Source of the DNA: Candidatus Pantoea gossypiicola
GTDB taxonomy: Bacteria > Pseudomonadota > Gammaproteobacteria > Enterobacterales > Enterobacteriaceae
Length of the DNA: 64,000 nt
Assembly: GCF_008632075.1 (NCBI RefSeq)
Contig: NZ_VWVM01000001.1
Coordinates: 1 to 64,000 of the forward strand
Direction: 5' to 3'
In this document: positions 18,784-28,054 of the stretch, piece after piece
Position numbering within the stretch: the first letter of the stretch is position 1
Layout: every line of letters begins with the position of its first letter
Notes under the pieces: model-generated
Told to the model about the DNA's origin: nothing
The model's input: only the letters and a program-made list of their open reading frames with translations
Database searches by the model: none
Translations under genes and position numbers: made by a program

Positions 18784-20041
18784 AGGTAAACTCCGTTTGC
18801 GCGCGGCGGAAGAAATCTTCGTCGCCAAAATTGCCCGATTTCAGTGCCAGCGAGAGCGGCTGATGAATGTCGCGCACCCAGGGCACGCCGGGCGAGATGG
18901 TCGGACCGATGTGAAAGGCGGTTACGCCCAGGCTCTGCGCCACCACGCCGGAGGTTTCCCCTCCCGCCACAATAAAGCGCTGCCAGCCGCGCCCTTTCAG
19001 CTCACGGGTGACGGCGGCAAACAGCTGCTCAACGGCTTCGCTGCTGCGCTGCGCACCATAGCGCTGCTGAATCACCTGCAACTGTTGCGCATCAGCGGTG
19101 GCATAAAGCAGCGGGGCCAGCGTCTGATGGCTGTTGGCTTCCACCCAGTCGCACAGCTGCCGGGCATACCCCTCTGCATCTTCCAGACAATGTTCAATCT
19201 CTATTTCGCAGGCCGGTGCCAGCTGGCGGTACGCGGCAACCTGACGATTAGTCATCTGCGAGCAGGAACCGGAGAGCACCACGGCGCGATCGCCGTGCGG
19301 ACGGCCTGCCTTTTCCGCCTCTGCATCCGTCTCAGCCGTCGCCCACTGCCGCGCCAGACCGATAGCCAGCCCGGAGCCGCCGGTCACCAGCCGCCTGTCA
19401 CTGAGTGCTTCACCCAGCGTCAACAGATGCCCCTGATGCAGGGTGTCAGTGACAACGTAGTTGATGCCCTGCTCCGCCAGCTGGTCCAGCGCCTGACGTA
19501 CTGACTCCGCGCCCTGATCGATCTGTGCTGCGGCGATCAGCCCGGCTTTGCCGGTTGCCTGCGAGGTCATCAGACGCATCAGGTTGCTGTCCTGCATCGG
19601 CGTAACCGGATGGTGCCGCATGCCGGAATCGGACAGCAGCTGATCGCCGACAAACAGATAACCCTGATAGACGGTGCGCCCGTTCACCGGCAGCGCCGGG
19701 CAGATGACCGTCTGCGCCTCACCCAGCGCATTCAGCAACGCATCGGTCACCGGACCGATATTGCCCTGCGCGGTGCTGTCGAAGGTGGAGCAATATTTGA
19801 AGTAGAAGCGCTCGCAGCCCTGCTTTTGCAGCCACGCCAGCGCGGCAAGCGACTGCGCAACCGCCTGATCAGCCGGGCAGGAACGGCTCTTCAGGCTGAT
19901 CACAATCGCCTGTGCCTTTGTCATCTCTTCGCTGGCGGGAATGCCGTTGAACTGAATGGTCGTCAGGCCGTTCTGAACCAGAAAACTGGCGATATCCGTT
20001 GCGCCGGTAAAATCGTCCGCTATAACACCAAGACGCATCAA
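18776..20041 (-). CDS. otnK: 3-oxo-tetronate kinase OtnK
   Basis: A 421-residue DUF1537-family sugar acid kinase, equivalent to E. coli YgbK. It phosphorylates 3-oxo-tetronate at C4. The N-terminal domain carries GVIADDFTGATDIASFLVQ, the signature of the family, and FKYCSTFDSTAQGNIGPV. The C-terminal nucleotide-binding part includes the glycine-rich FIVAGGETSGVV. Its start overlaps the ltnD stop codon by four bases and its end overlaps otnC by eight, showing one operon. Confidence 0.9.
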   Translation of the reverse strand: MMRLGVIADDFTGATDIASFLVQNGLTTIQFNGIPASEEMTKAQAIVISLKSRSCPADQAVAQSLAALAWLQKQGCERFYFKYCSTFDSTAQGNIGPVTDALLNALGEAQTVICPALPVNGRTVYQGYLFVGDQLLSDSGMRHHPVTPMQDSNLMRLMTSQATGKAGLIAAAQIDQGAESVRQALDQLAEQGINYVVTDTLHQGHLLTLGEALSDRRLVTGGSGLAIGLARQWATAETDAEAEKAGRPHGDRAVVLSGSCSQMTNRQVAAYRQLAPACEIEIEHCLEDAEGYARQLCDWVEANSHQTLAPLLYATADAQQLQVIQQRYGAQRSSEAVEQLFAAVTRELKGRGWQRFIVAGGETSGVVAQSLGVTAFHIGPTISPGVPWVRDIHQPLSLALKSGNFGDEDFFRRAQTEFTYV

Positions 20042-20943
20042 CTGTTCTCCCCTGCCTGCGGCAGCGTGATACCGCTGAAGATCTTAATCACCGCACTGTC
20101 ATCTTCCCGGCCATAACCGGCGTTGCTGGCTTCGGTAAACATATTCAGGGCGGTCGAGGCCAGCGGCAGCGGGAAGTGCAGTGACTTCGCGGTATCGGCC
20201 ACCAGGTTGAGATCTTTCACAAAGATATCGACGGCTGATTTCGGGCTGTAGTCGCCGTCTACCACATGCTTCATACGGTTCTCGAACATCCACGAGTTGC
20301 CTGCGGCATTGGTGACCACTTCATACATGGTTTCCAGCGGAATACCGGCTCGCGCCGCCAGCGCCATCGCCTCTGCGCCCACCGCAATATGAACGCCCGC
20401 CAGTAGCTGATGAATAATTTTGACCGTTGACCCAAGGCCAATCTCACTGCCCACGCGATAAACTTTGGCGGCGACGGCATTTAGCACCGGTTGCAGTTGC
20501 GTAAAGACCGCATCACTGCCGGATGCCATCACCGTCATTTCACCGCTGGCCGCTTTGGCCGCGCCGCCCGAGACCGGGGCATCCAGCATCTGCAACTGAT
20601 GTTCAGCCAGCCGTTGTTCAATTTGCTGCGCATCCTGCGCGGAAAGTGTGGATGAGACCATCACCACCGTCCCCGGACGCAGTTTTGCGGCCAGGCCATC
20701 TTCACCGAACAGGATGGCGTTAACCTGCTTTGCATTGACCACCAGCAGCAAAATGGCATCGAGCTGGTCTGCAAAGGCAGAGGCGGAAGTCTGCGCATCA
20801 CGTGCGCCGGCCTGGCGTAAGCTCTCCAGGGCTGCAGGATTCAAATCGACGCCCCAGGTGTTGAGTCCGGCGCGCAGACAGGACTTCGCTGCACCCATCC
20901 CCATGGAACCTAACCCGATAACACAGATGTTTTCAGCTGGCAC
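20038..20943 (-). CDS. ltnD: L-threonate dehydrogenase LtnD
   Basis: A 301-residue beta-hydroxyacid dehydrogenase, equivalent to E. coli YgbJ; it oxidises L-threonate to 2-oxo-tetronate with NAD. The Rossmann motif GLGSMGMGAA (residues 11-20), the substrate-loop DAPVSGGAAKAASGEMTV (split over two strands) and the catalytic Lys in STVKIIHQLL are in place. It starts at GTG with GGAGG upstream and is the first gene of the operon, read divergently from the DeoR-type regulator ygbI. Confidence 0.9.
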   Translation of the reverse strand: MPAENICVIGLGSMGMGAAKSCLRAGLNTWGVDLNPAALESLRQAGARDAQTSASAFADQLDAILLLVVNAKQVNAILFGEDGLAAKLRPGTVVMVSSTLSAQDAQQIEQRLAEHQLQMLDAPVSGGAAKAASGEMTVMASGSDAVFTQLQPVLNAVAAKVYRVGSEIGLGSTVKIIHQLLAGVHIAVGAEAMALAARAGIPLETMYEVVTNAAGNSWMFENRMKHVVDGDYSPKSAVDIFVKDLNLVADTAKSLHFPLPLASTALNMFTEASNAGYGREDDSAVIKIFSGITLPQAGENS

Positions 20944-21017
20944 GTTACGCCTCCACTGTTAAATTAAGTGATTATTTGTTTGTTACTGTTAATCCTGCCA
21001 GCTTCCGGTTGACAAAA

Positions 21018-21184
21018 ATGTGCCGCTCCTCACATAAAAACATCGATAATGTGAACGCGAACAATTTTTAACATCGCATATTTTACTGTATGCACCTTAA
21101 ATCAGACCGATAAACCCCGTTCTCCGTCCTGTATCAGCTGTTATTTTTTGTTCTGGTTGAATGGCAGATACTTTATAATGTGAA
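21018..21184. promoter_or_regulatory. divergent ltnD/ygbI control region with repeated ATGTG/CACAT elements
   Basis: ATGTG (21018-21022), CACAT (21031-21035) and ATGTG (21049-21053) form alternating inverted repeats, and the ten-base word ATAATGTGAA occurs at 21046-21055 and again at 21175-21184. A TATAAT lies at 21174-21179, before ygbI, with a weak -35 TTCTGG 17 bases upstream. These are candidate operators for the DeoR-family regulator YgbI. Confidence 0.4.
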
Positions 21185-21210
21185 AAAATGGTAATTATCA
21201 GGGAGCAGAT

Positions 21211-21972
21211 ATGATTCCGGTTGAACGTCATCAACAGATTCTGGCACTGGTGGCCGATCGTGGTGTGGTGAGCATTGCTGAGTTAACTGAGCGGCTTGGC
21301 GTGTCACACATGACCATACGCCGGGATGTGCAGAAACTGGAGGAACAAGGTGCTGTGCTGTCGGTTTCCGGCGGGGTGCGTTCTGCCGATCGACTGGCGG
21401 CTGAGCCTTCCCATCTGACCAAAAGCACTCTGTACAACGATGAAAAGCGCGCTATTGGCCGCACCGCTGCCCGTCACATTCCCCGTAACAGCTGCATCTA
21501 TCTGGATGCCGGGACCACGACGTTAGCGCTGGCACAGGAAGTGGTTGATCGTGATGATTTACTGGTGGTGACCAATGATTTCATGGTGGCGAATCTGCTG
21601 ATGGAAGCGAGTCAGTGCCGGGTGATCCACACGGGCGGCACCGTGTTCCGGGAGAACCGCTCCTGCGTCGGAGAATCCGCAGCACGCAGCCTGCGCAATC
21701 TGGCTATTGATATCGCCTTTATCTCTGCCTCCTGCTGGGGGCCACGCGGCTTGTTTACACCGGATGAAGATAAAGTGATGGTGAAGCAGGCAGTAAGCGA
21801 AGTAAGCAGCAAACGGGTTTTACTGAGCGACAGTTCGAAGTACAACAGAATAGCGACGTTTCTGGCGTTACCGCTGGAGAGGTTTGATCAGGTGGTGACG
21901 GACAACAAACTGAGTGATGCGGGGCGGGCACTGTTAAGCGCGGGCAACCTGGAACTGGTGCTGGCCGGTTAA
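21211..21972 (+). CDS. ygbI: DeoR-family regulator YgbI
   Basis: A 253-residue DeoR/GlpR-type repressor. The N-terminal winged helix-turn-helix reads HQQILALVADRGVVSIAELT followed by LGVSHMTIRRDVQKLEEQG, and the effector domain carries YLDAGTTTLALAQ, VTNDFMVANLL and the LSDSSKYN motif that senses phosphorylated sugars in this family. GGGAG precedes the ATG. Divergence from ltnD makes it the likely regulator of the tetronate operon. Confidence 0.9.
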   Translation: MIPVERHQQILALVADRGVVSIAELTERLGVSHMTIRRDVQKLEEQGAVLSVSGGVRSADRLAAEPSHLTKSTLYNDEKRAIGRTAARHIPRNSCIYLDAGTTTLALAQEVVDRDDLLVVTNDFMVANLLMEASQCRVIHTGGTVFRENRSCVGESAARSLRNLAIDIAFISASCWGPRGLFTPDEDKVMVKQAVSEVSSKRVLLSDSSKYNRIATFLALPLERFDQVVTDNKLSDAGRALLSAGNLELVLAG

Positions 21973-21974
21973 CG

Positions 21975-22011
21975 GTTGCCGCCTTCCCGATAAAGCCCGG
22001 AAGGCGGCAAC
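21975..22011. terminator. hairpin between convergent ygbI and puuP
   Basis: GTTGCCGCCTTCC and GGAAGGCGGCAAC form a perfect 13-base stem with an 11-base loop. There is no long T-run on either side, but its strength and position between converging genes suggest a shared terminator. Confidence 0.6.
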
Positions 22012-22021
22012 GTGAGCACGA

Positions 22022-23380
22022 TTAAACTTCTTCGCTGAACTGTGGCACCGGATTACGGAAGCTGCGGGTCACGAATGCCAGGTAGATAATCCCGATGGCG
22101 GCCCAGATCAGGCCCAGAACCATTGAACTCTCTTCCAGATTCACCCACAACGCACCGACCGTTATCGCGCCGAGCAGCGGCAGCAGCAGATACTGAACGT
22201 GATCTTTCAGCGTGCGGTTACGCTTCTCACGGATCCAGAACTGTGCGATCACCGACAGGTTCACGAAGGTAAACGCCACCAGCGCACCGAAGTTAATCAG
22301 CGCGGTCGCGGTGACCAGGTCAAAGTTAATCGCCATCAGCGCAATCGCACCCACCAGCAGCACGTTGAGCGACGGAGTACGCCATTTTGGATGGATGTAA
22401 CCGAAGAAACGCTCCGGGAATACACCATCACGGCCCATCACATACATCAGACGCGATACGCCTGCGTGCGCCGCCATACCGGATGCCAGTACCGTGACCA
22501 CCGAGAAGATCAGGATACCGACCTGCAGCGCTTTACCGGCTACGAACAGCATAATCTCAGGCTGTGAGGAGTCCGGATCCTGGAAACGGGTGATGTCCGG
22601 GAAGTAGAGTTGCAGGAAGTAAGATGCCGCGATAAAGATCACGCCGCCAATCAGCGCCGTCAGGAAAATAGCGCGTGGAATGGTGCGTTCAGCATCTTTG
22701 GTCTCTTCCGACAGCGAACTGATGCCATCAAAGCCGAGGAACGAGAAGCAGAGTATGGTCGCACCGGTAATCATCGGCACCACGTGCGCATTCTCAGACC
22801 AGAACGGACGACTGCTCACCAGCGTACCGGAACCGACGCCGCTTGCCACACCGTAGATCACCATGCCGGTGATCCCGACCATGACAATGACCTGCAGCAC
22901 CACAATGAGACTGTTGAAGTTGGCGACGGTTTTGATGCCCTTGAGGTTAGAGAGCGTCATAAAGCCGACCAGCAACACCACGAAGATCCACGACGGGATA
23001 CCCGGCACCAGTGATTCGAAATAGTTTTTAGCCAGCAGGATGTTGATCATCGGCATGAACAGGTAGTCCAGCAGTGATGACCAGCCGACCATAAAGCCGA
23101 CGTGCGGACTGATCGCCTTCTGAGCGTAGGTATAAGCGGAGCCCGCAGAGGGGAAGCGGCGTACCAGCTTACCGTAACTCACGGCAGTGAACAGAATCGC
23201 AATCAGCGCGAAAGCATAAGCGGTGGCGACGTGACCATCGGTCAGCCCGGAAACGATGCCAAAGGTATCGAACAGGGTCATAGGCTGCATGTAGGCTAAG
23301 CCCATCATGACGACCGGAAGTAACGTTAGCGTCTTTTTGAGTTGTGCACGCTGCGGTGCGGCGGAGGTATTAAGCGACAT
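22022..23380 (-). CDS. puuP: putrescine importer PuuP
   Basis: A 452-residue APC-superfamily permease with about 12 hydrophobic segments in the inner membrane. In E. coli PuuP imports putrescine by proton symport. Consistent features are [22 protein letters not shown] at the start of helix 1, the [13 protein letters not shown] loop, [20 protein letters not shown] and [14 protein letters not shown]. It lies downstream of puuA in the same direction, as in E. coli, but a terminator-like hairpin between them and a 402-base gap suggest its own promoter. Confidence 0.9.
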   Translation of the reverse strand: MSLNTSAAPQRAQLKKTLTLLPVVMMGLAYMQPMTLFDTFGIVSGLTDGHVATAYAFALIAILFTAVSYGKLVRRFPSAGSAYTYAQKAISPHVGFMVGWSSLLDYLFMPMINILLAKNYFESLVPGIPSWIFVVLLVGFMTLSNLKGIKTVANFNSLIVVLQVIVMVGITGMVIYGVASGVGSGTLVSSRPFWSENAHVVPMITGATILCFSFLGFDGISSLSEETKDAERTIPRAIFLTALIGGVIFIAASYFLQLYFPDITRFQDPDSSQPEIMLFVAGKALQVGILIFSVVTVLASGMAAHAGVSRLMYVMGRDGVFPERFFGYIHPKWRTPSLNVLLVGAIALMAINFDLVTATALINFGALVAFTFVNLSVIAQFWIREKRNRTLKDHVQYLLLPLLGAITVGALWVNLEESSMVLGLIWAAIGIIYLAFVTRSFRNPVPQFSEEV

Positions 23381-23642
23381 GCTTCAGTCCCCCATGTGCG
23401 ACAACCTGGCTGGGCTGGGTCACAGGGCAACTGCGCATTAAGCGACAGGGAGTAAGGTTAGTGGTTGACGCGGCACCGTAGTCATCACGAAAACGCGTAC
23501 CAGCGTTGGCTGGCAGAGTGAAAAACATCCCCATCTTTGTCATCCTCAATCTCACGCTTACGCGTGTTTTCAGTGTTTATCTATCCGGGTGCGTGCCCGG
23601 CCTCGGTTAAGTCAGTAAAAACGCTTTGTTAAAACTGGATGC

Positions 23643-23675
23643 AAAAAAATAACCGGCGCGTTAAGCGTCGGTTAT
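23643..23675 (-). terminator. terminator in the puuA-puuP gap
   Basis: On the minus strand ATAACCGACGC-TTAA-CGCGCCGGTTAT is followed by seven T residues, a clear rho-independent terminator after puuA. A further GCTGAAAAAC/GTTTTTTCAGC hairpin overlaps the puuA stop near 23770-23798. The remainder of the gap (23381-23640) holds no gene and should contain the puuP promoter. Confidence 0.75.
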
Positions 23676-23782
23676 CACTGATTTTGCAGGCCGCGTATTC
23701 TGCCCTAACCCGTGGCAGTAATACAAGCCGTTGGGGCATCTTATGCAAAAAAAATCGCGACAGAGTAACGCTGAAAAAACCA

Positions 23783-25198
23783 TCAGGCGTTTTTCAGCAT
23801 CCAGTCTATTTCCGTAGACGTAATCAGTCGTTCAAACTGCATCAGTTCGTGATGCTTGCAGCTGTGCCAGACACTGGCAAAGCGTTCGCCCAGTAACTTC
23901 TGCAGCGGATAGCTGCTGTCAAACTCATACAGCGCATCGCTCTGCCGGATTGGCAGGGCAAGCCCCTCGGCATGGTGTCCGTTGCCGGTGACCGGATGCG
24001 GTAATGGTAGCTGCGTATCCAGCCCATGCAGCATCCCGGCAAGGATAGCCGAGACGACCAGATAGGGATTAGCATCAGCGCCCGCCACCCGATACTCAAT
24101 GCGATGGTTATCGATATCTCCGCACGGCACGCGCAGCGCAACGGTCCGGTTGTTATGACCCCACGAAGCCTGTAACGGCACATAGGCTTCAGGGACAAAG
24201 CGGCGATAGGCATTTACATTGGGTGCCAGCAGCGCCATTGACGCAGGCATCAGGTCGATCATGCCCGCCAGCGCACGTTTCATCAGCGGTGAATCGCTGC
24301 CGTCATCGCAGGCGAAGGCGTTGTGATCGGCGGCATCCAGCATGCTGATGTGCACGTGCATCCCGCTGCCCGCATACTCCTCGTAAGGCTTCGCCATAAA
24401 GGTGGCGGTCATGCCGTGATTCTCCGCGACCTGACGAATCAGGCGCTTCAGCTGCACCGCATGGTCGCAGGCACGTAGCACGTCGCGGGTATGATGCAGG
24501 TTGATCTCAAACTGTCCGGGGGAGGCTTCCGCCAGCGCACCATCAGCCGGTATGCCCTGCTGACGGGCCAGATCGTCAATATCGCGCAGGACATCAGCGA
24601 AGTGATCGAGATTATCGACCGAGTAGACCTGGCTCTGCATATTGCGTTCATCGCTGCCAGGCGAACAGGGCGGCTGAATAAAACCTTCAGCATCGCGCTT
24701 TTTATCTACCAGATAGAACTCCAGCTCTACCGCTACCACCGGAAACAGACCTCGGTTGCGCAACTGTTGCCACAGTCGGTTGAGGACATTTCGGGGTTCA
24801 ACGTCAAAGGGAGTGCCATCTTGGTTGCACATGGTTAAGAGCAGCTGCGCAATGTGTTCAGGGTCAGAGGCGGAGGGAACTAACGTGCCGCTAACGGGCA
24901 GACAGAGATTATCGGGTTCACCAAGAGACTGGCCGAGTCCCGCTTCTTCCACCGTGTTGCCGAGGATATCCATGGCAAACACTGAGGCGGGGAAATAACA
25001 TCCTTTTTCCAGCTTAGGCAGCGCAGAGACCGGAATGCGCTTGCCGCGGAACACACCATTTAAATCATTTAACAGGATGTCGACATACTGCGTTTCAGGA
25101 TGGCGCTCCAGCCAGGTTTTCACCTCAAGCTGGAACGCGCTGGTTCGTTTCTCTTCACTGTGAAGCGTGAAGTCTTCCACTTCTACCAGGTTAGTCAT
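23783..25198 (-). CDS. puuA: glutamate-putrescine ligase PuuA
   Basis: A 471-residue glutamine-synthetase-fold enzyme that joins glutamate to putrescine with ATP, the first step of the gamma-glutamylated putrescine pathway. Motifs include LNDLNGVFRGKRIP, the metal-binding AVELEFYLVD, ASPGQFEINLHH and the GSGMHVHISM active-site stretch, then APNVNAYRRFVP and NRTVALRVPCG. Length equals E. coli PuuA to within one residue. It is divergent from puuD across a region with nested inverted repeats, presumably the PuuR-controlled promoter. Confidence 0.95.
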   Translation of the reverse strand: MTNLVEVEDFTLHSEEKRTSAFQLEVKTWLERHPETQYVDILLNDLNGVFRGKRIPVSALPKLEKGCYFPASVFAMDILGNTVEEAGLGQSLGEPDNLCLPVSGTLVPSASDPEHIAQLLLTMCNQDGTPFDVEPRNVLNRLWQQLRNRGLFPVVAVELEFYLVDKKRDAEGFIQPPCSPGSDERNMQSQVYSVDNLDHFADVLRDIDDLARQQGIPADGALAEASPGQFEINLHHTRDVLRACDHAVQLKRLIRQVAENHGMTATFMAKPYEEYAGSGMHVHISMLDAADHNAFACDDGSDSPLMKRALAGMIDLMPASMALLAPNVNAYRRFVPEAYVPLQASWGHNNRTVALRVPCGDIDNHRIEYRVAGADANPYLVVSAILAGMLHGLDTQLPLPHPVTGNGHHAEGLALPIRQSDALYEFDSSYPLQKLLGERFASVWHSCKHHELMQFERLITSTEIDWMLKNA

Positions 25199-25273
25199 GA
25201 TCTCACCCGCCCCTATTAGGTTTGCGTAATGCTCAAAATAACAGCCACACCACTAACATAGCGCCAACATAAA

Positions 25274-25346
25274 AAGTGTGCAAATGTAACAAATCTGTTT
25301 GAAGAACAAACAGCAGATTGCTAGATTGAAAAAATATTGCACACTT
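25274..25346. promoter_or_regulatory. puuA/puuD divergent control region with nested inverted repeats
   Basis: Ten-base arms AAGTGTGCAA (25274-25283) and TTGCACACTT (25337-25346) are exact inverted copies. Nested inside is CTGTTTG-AAGAA-CAAACAG (25295-25313). Both are good candidates for binding of the PuuR repressor encoded nearby or of a global regulator. I did not find the published E. coli PuuR box by eye. Confidence 0.45.
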
Positions 25347-25402
25347 AACCGCCAGACGTGCCTTTTCGGTAGATATTTCGACCAGTAATGCGAGGACGTA
25401 AG

Positions 25403-26170
25403 ATGGGCATTATTTTTGACAAACCGTTGATTGGCGTAGTGATGTGCCAGAAAAATTTGGGCGGCCATGCGACTCAGACGGTGCATAACAAATATATTGA
25501 TGCGGTTGTCCTGGCGGGTGGCGTGCCCCTCGCCCTGCCCCATAGTCTTATTAATGCGCCTCATCTATCAGAAAACGCTATGGCTGTGCTGGATGGCCTG
25601 CTGCTCACCGGCAGTCCCAGCAATATCGAACCCTGGCATTATGGCGAAGCCGGTGAAGAGTCGCACGCCGATCCGGGCCGCGACCGTCTCGCCTTTCAGC
25701 TGATCACCTGGGCCACCAGCCACAAAATGCCGATGTTGGGCATCTGCCGTGGACTGCAGGAGCTGGTGGTGGCCAATGGTGGCGCGCTGTGGCGGGATCT
25801 CAGTGAGCAGTCAGAATTTCAGCGTCATCATGAAGATGAGACGCTGCCACTGGAGCAGCAGTATGCGACAGCGCATCCGATCACTATCGAACCGGATGGC
25901 CTGCTGGCAACGCTGCTGGACAGCAGCAAATCGCTTGGGGTCAATTCTCTGCATCATCAGGGCATACGCGAACCGGGGCCGCAACTGCGCGTTGAGGCAC
26001 GCGCGCCGGATGGTCTGATTGAGGCGGTGAGTCTGCGTCATCATCCCTTCAGCCTAGCGGTGCAGTGGCATCCCGAGTGGCAGCCGGAAAGCACGGCGGG
26101 ATCGCAGGCACTGTTCAGCGGCTTTATTCAGGCCGCCATTCGCTATCACAGGGGAAAAGCAGATGAGTGA
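25403..26170 (+). CDS. puuD: gamma-glutamyl-GABA hydrolase PuuD
   Basis: A 255-residue class I glutamine amidotransferase-like hydrolase that releases GABA from gamma-glutamyl-GABA. The nucleophile Cys is in LGICRGLQELVVANGG and the catalytic His and Glu are in QWHPEW. LTGSPSNIEPWHYGE and ADPGRDR also match E. coli PuuD. The ATG at 25403 is chosen because GAGG lies seven bases before it; the frame opening at 25388 has no site. The end overlaps puuR by eight bases. Confidence 0.92.
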   Translation: MGIIFDKPLIGVVMCQKNLGGHATQTVHNKYIDAVVLAGGVPLALPHSLINAPHLSENAMAVLDGLLLTGSPSNIEPWHYGEAGEESHADPGRDRLAFQLITWATSHKMPMLGICRGLQELVVANGGALWRDLSEQSEFQRHHEDETLPLEQQYATAHPITIEPDGLLATLLDSSKSLGVNSLHHQGIREPGPQLRVEARAPDGLIEAVSLRHHPFSLAVQWHPEWQPESTAGSQALFSGFIQAAIRYHRGKADE

Positions 26171-26720
26171 TGTCACGCTGGCACCGGGACGACGGCTGGC
26201 GCAGATTCGACAGACGATGGGATTGTCGCAACGTCGCGTAGCTGAACTGGCCGGACTGACCCACAGCGCCATCAGCACCATTGAGCAGGATAAGGTCAGC
26301 CCGGCGGTCAGCACCCTGCAGAAGCTGCTGAAAGTCTATGGGCTGTCACTGTCGGAATTTTTTTCGGAACCCAAACCCCATGCAGAGCCAAAGGTGATTG
26401 TCCGCCCCAGCGATCTGCTGGAGATTGGCAGCCAGGGTGTGTCGCTTAAGCTCATCGACAATGGTCGTGCGCAGCGCACGCTGGGCATGCTGCTGGAGAC
26501 CTATCAACCCGGTGCCAGCACCGGCGAAAAACTGCGTCATCCGGGCGAAGAGACCGGCACGCTGCTGGAAGGCGAAATTACGCTGGTCATTAACGGTCAG
26601 CAGTTTCATCTCTCCGCCGGAGAGAGCTATGTAATTGATACCGGCTTACCGCACAGCTTCACCAACAGGGCTGAATTCCCCTGCCGCATTGTCAGTGCCC
26701 ACACGCCAGCCAACTTTTAG
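26163..26720 (+). CDS. puuR: repressor PuuR
   Basis: A 185-residue protein of the same length as E. coli PuuR. The N-terminal helix-turn-helix (LAQIRQTMGLSQRRVAELAG, then HSAISTIEQDKVSPAVSTL) is followed by a cupin domain with HPGEETGTLLEGEITLVING and SYVIDTGLPHSF. PuuR represses the putrescine genes and is relieved by putrescine. It overlaps puuD by eight bases and lies 19 bases before puuB. Confidence 0.93.
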   Translation: MSDVTLAPGRRLAQIRQTMGLSQRRVAELAGLTHSAISTIEQDKVSPAVSTLQKLLKVYGLSLSEFFSEPKPHAEPKVIVRPSDLLEIGSQGVSLKLIDNGRAQRTLGMLLETYQPGASTGEKLRHPGEETGTLLEGEITLVINGQQFHLSAGESYVIDTGLPHSFTNRAEFPCRIVSAHTPANF

Positions 26721-26739
26721 GCGCTTCCCGGAGGTTGTT

Positions 26740-28017
26740 ATGAATTATGTGGAGAGTTATTACGCAGCGACCGCCAATCCGCATGCGCCCTGGCCAACCT
26801 TACAGGAGAGCATTCAGTGTGACGTCTGCATTATTGGCGGCGGTTTCACGGGTCTTTCAGCGGCGCTGCATCTGACCGAGGTGGGCTACGACGTGGTCGT
26901 GCTGGAAGCGGCGCGGGTTGGCTTCGGTGCCAGCGGGCGAAACGGCGGTCAGGTGGTGAACTCCTACAGCCGCGATGTGGATGTGATTGAACAACGCTAC
27001 GGCAAAGAGAGCGCCCGCATGCTGGGCAGCATGATGTTTGAAGGCGCTGAGATTATCCGCGATCGCATTAAGCGGTATGCAATTGACTGTGACTACCGGC
27101 CTGGCGGCATTTTTGCAGCGCTGAATGCGAGACAGATGGCACATCTGCAAAAACAGAAAACGCGATGGCAGCAGTATGGCAATCACGATCTGGAACTGCT
27201 GGACGAACGGGGCATTCGCCGCGAAGTGGCCACCGAACGTTATGTTGGCGGGCTGCTGGATCGACGTGGCGGCCATCTGCATCCGCTGAACCTGGCGCTG
27301 GGAGAAGCGGAGGCAATTCGTCGACATGGTGGACGCATCTATGAACAGTCCGCGGCGACAGATGTCGTTTATGGCACGCCTAACCGGGTGAAGACTGCTC
27401 AGGGCGAAGTCAGTGCGACATTTGTGATCTTCGCCGGTAATGCCTATCTGTCACCTCAGCTGGAGCCACGCCTGAGCAGAAAAAGCATGCCATGCGGCTC
27501 GCAGATTGTGGCAACCGAACCGCTGACACCCGACCAGGCACTGTCGCTGATGCCGAACAATTACTGTGTGGAGGATTGTAACTATCTGCTGGATTACTTC
27601 CGTCTGACCGCCGACAACCGGCTACTCTATGGCGGCGGCGTGGTCTACGGCGCGCGGGAACCGGCCGATATTGAAGCGCTGATCCGGCCCAAGCTGCGCC
27701 GTACTTTCCCGCAATTGCAGAACGTGAAGCTGGACTTCAGCTGGAGCGGCAATTTCCTGCTGACGCTGTCGCGTATGCCGCAGTTTGGCCGGATGGAGAA
27801 GAATGTCTATTTTATGCAGGGCGACAGCGGTCATGGCGTCACCAGTACCCATCTTTCCGGCAAGCTGATTAGCGAAGTATTACGCGGCGATGCCGAGCGG
27901 TTTGACGCCTTTGCCCGCCTGCCTCACCTGCCGTTTCCCGGCGGGCGGCGGTTTAAGGTGCCGCTGACGGCGATGGGCGCGGTATGGTATGCGTTGAGGG
28001 ATCGGCTGGGGGTGTGA
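26740..28017 (+). CDS. puuB: gamma-glutamylputrescine oxidase PuuB
   Basis: A 425-residue FAD-dependent DAO-family oxidase converting gamma-glutamylputrescine to gamma-glutamyl-gamma-aminobutyraldehyde. The FAD-binding motif CIIGGGFTGLSAALHL (about residues 30-45) is intact, followed by the ARVGFGASGRNGGQV stretch, and GDSGHGVTSTHLSGK near the C-terminus. The ATG at 26740 follows GGAGG and gives the E. coli length; the frame opening at 26635 lies inside puuR. In E. coli puuC precedes puuB and puuE follows it; both are missing here. Confidence 0.94.
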   Translation: MNYVESYYAATANPHAPWPTLQESIQCDVCIIGGGFTGLSAALHLTEVGYDVVVLEAARVGFGASGRNGGQVVNSYSRDVDVIEQRYGKESARMLGSMMFEGAEIIRDRIKRYAIDCDYRPGGIFAALNARQMAHLQKQKTRWQQYGNHDLELLDERGIRREVATERYVGGLLDRRGGHLHPLNLALGEAEAIRRHGGRIYEQSAATDVVYGTPNRVKTAQGEVSATFVIFAGNAYLSPQLEPRLSRKSMPCGSQIVATEPLTPDQALSLMPNNYCVEDCNYLLDYFRLTADNRLLYGGGVVYGAREPADIEALIRPKLRRTFPQLQNVKLDFSWSGNFLLTLSRMPQFGRMEKNVYFMQGDSGHGVTSTHLSGKLISEVLRGDAERFDAFARLPHLPFPGGRRFKVPLTAMGAVWYALRDRLGV

Positions 28018-28021
28018 AGTA

Positions 28022-28046
28022 AGGGAGCATTGCTCCCCTATTTTTT
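28022..28046 (+). terminator. terminator of the puuDRB operon
   Basis: GGGAGCA-T-TGCTCCC followed by CTATTTTTT five to six bases after the puuB stop. It also lies beyond the end of the convergent minus-strand operon. Confidence 0.8.
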
Positions 28047-28054
28047 ACAGTGAC

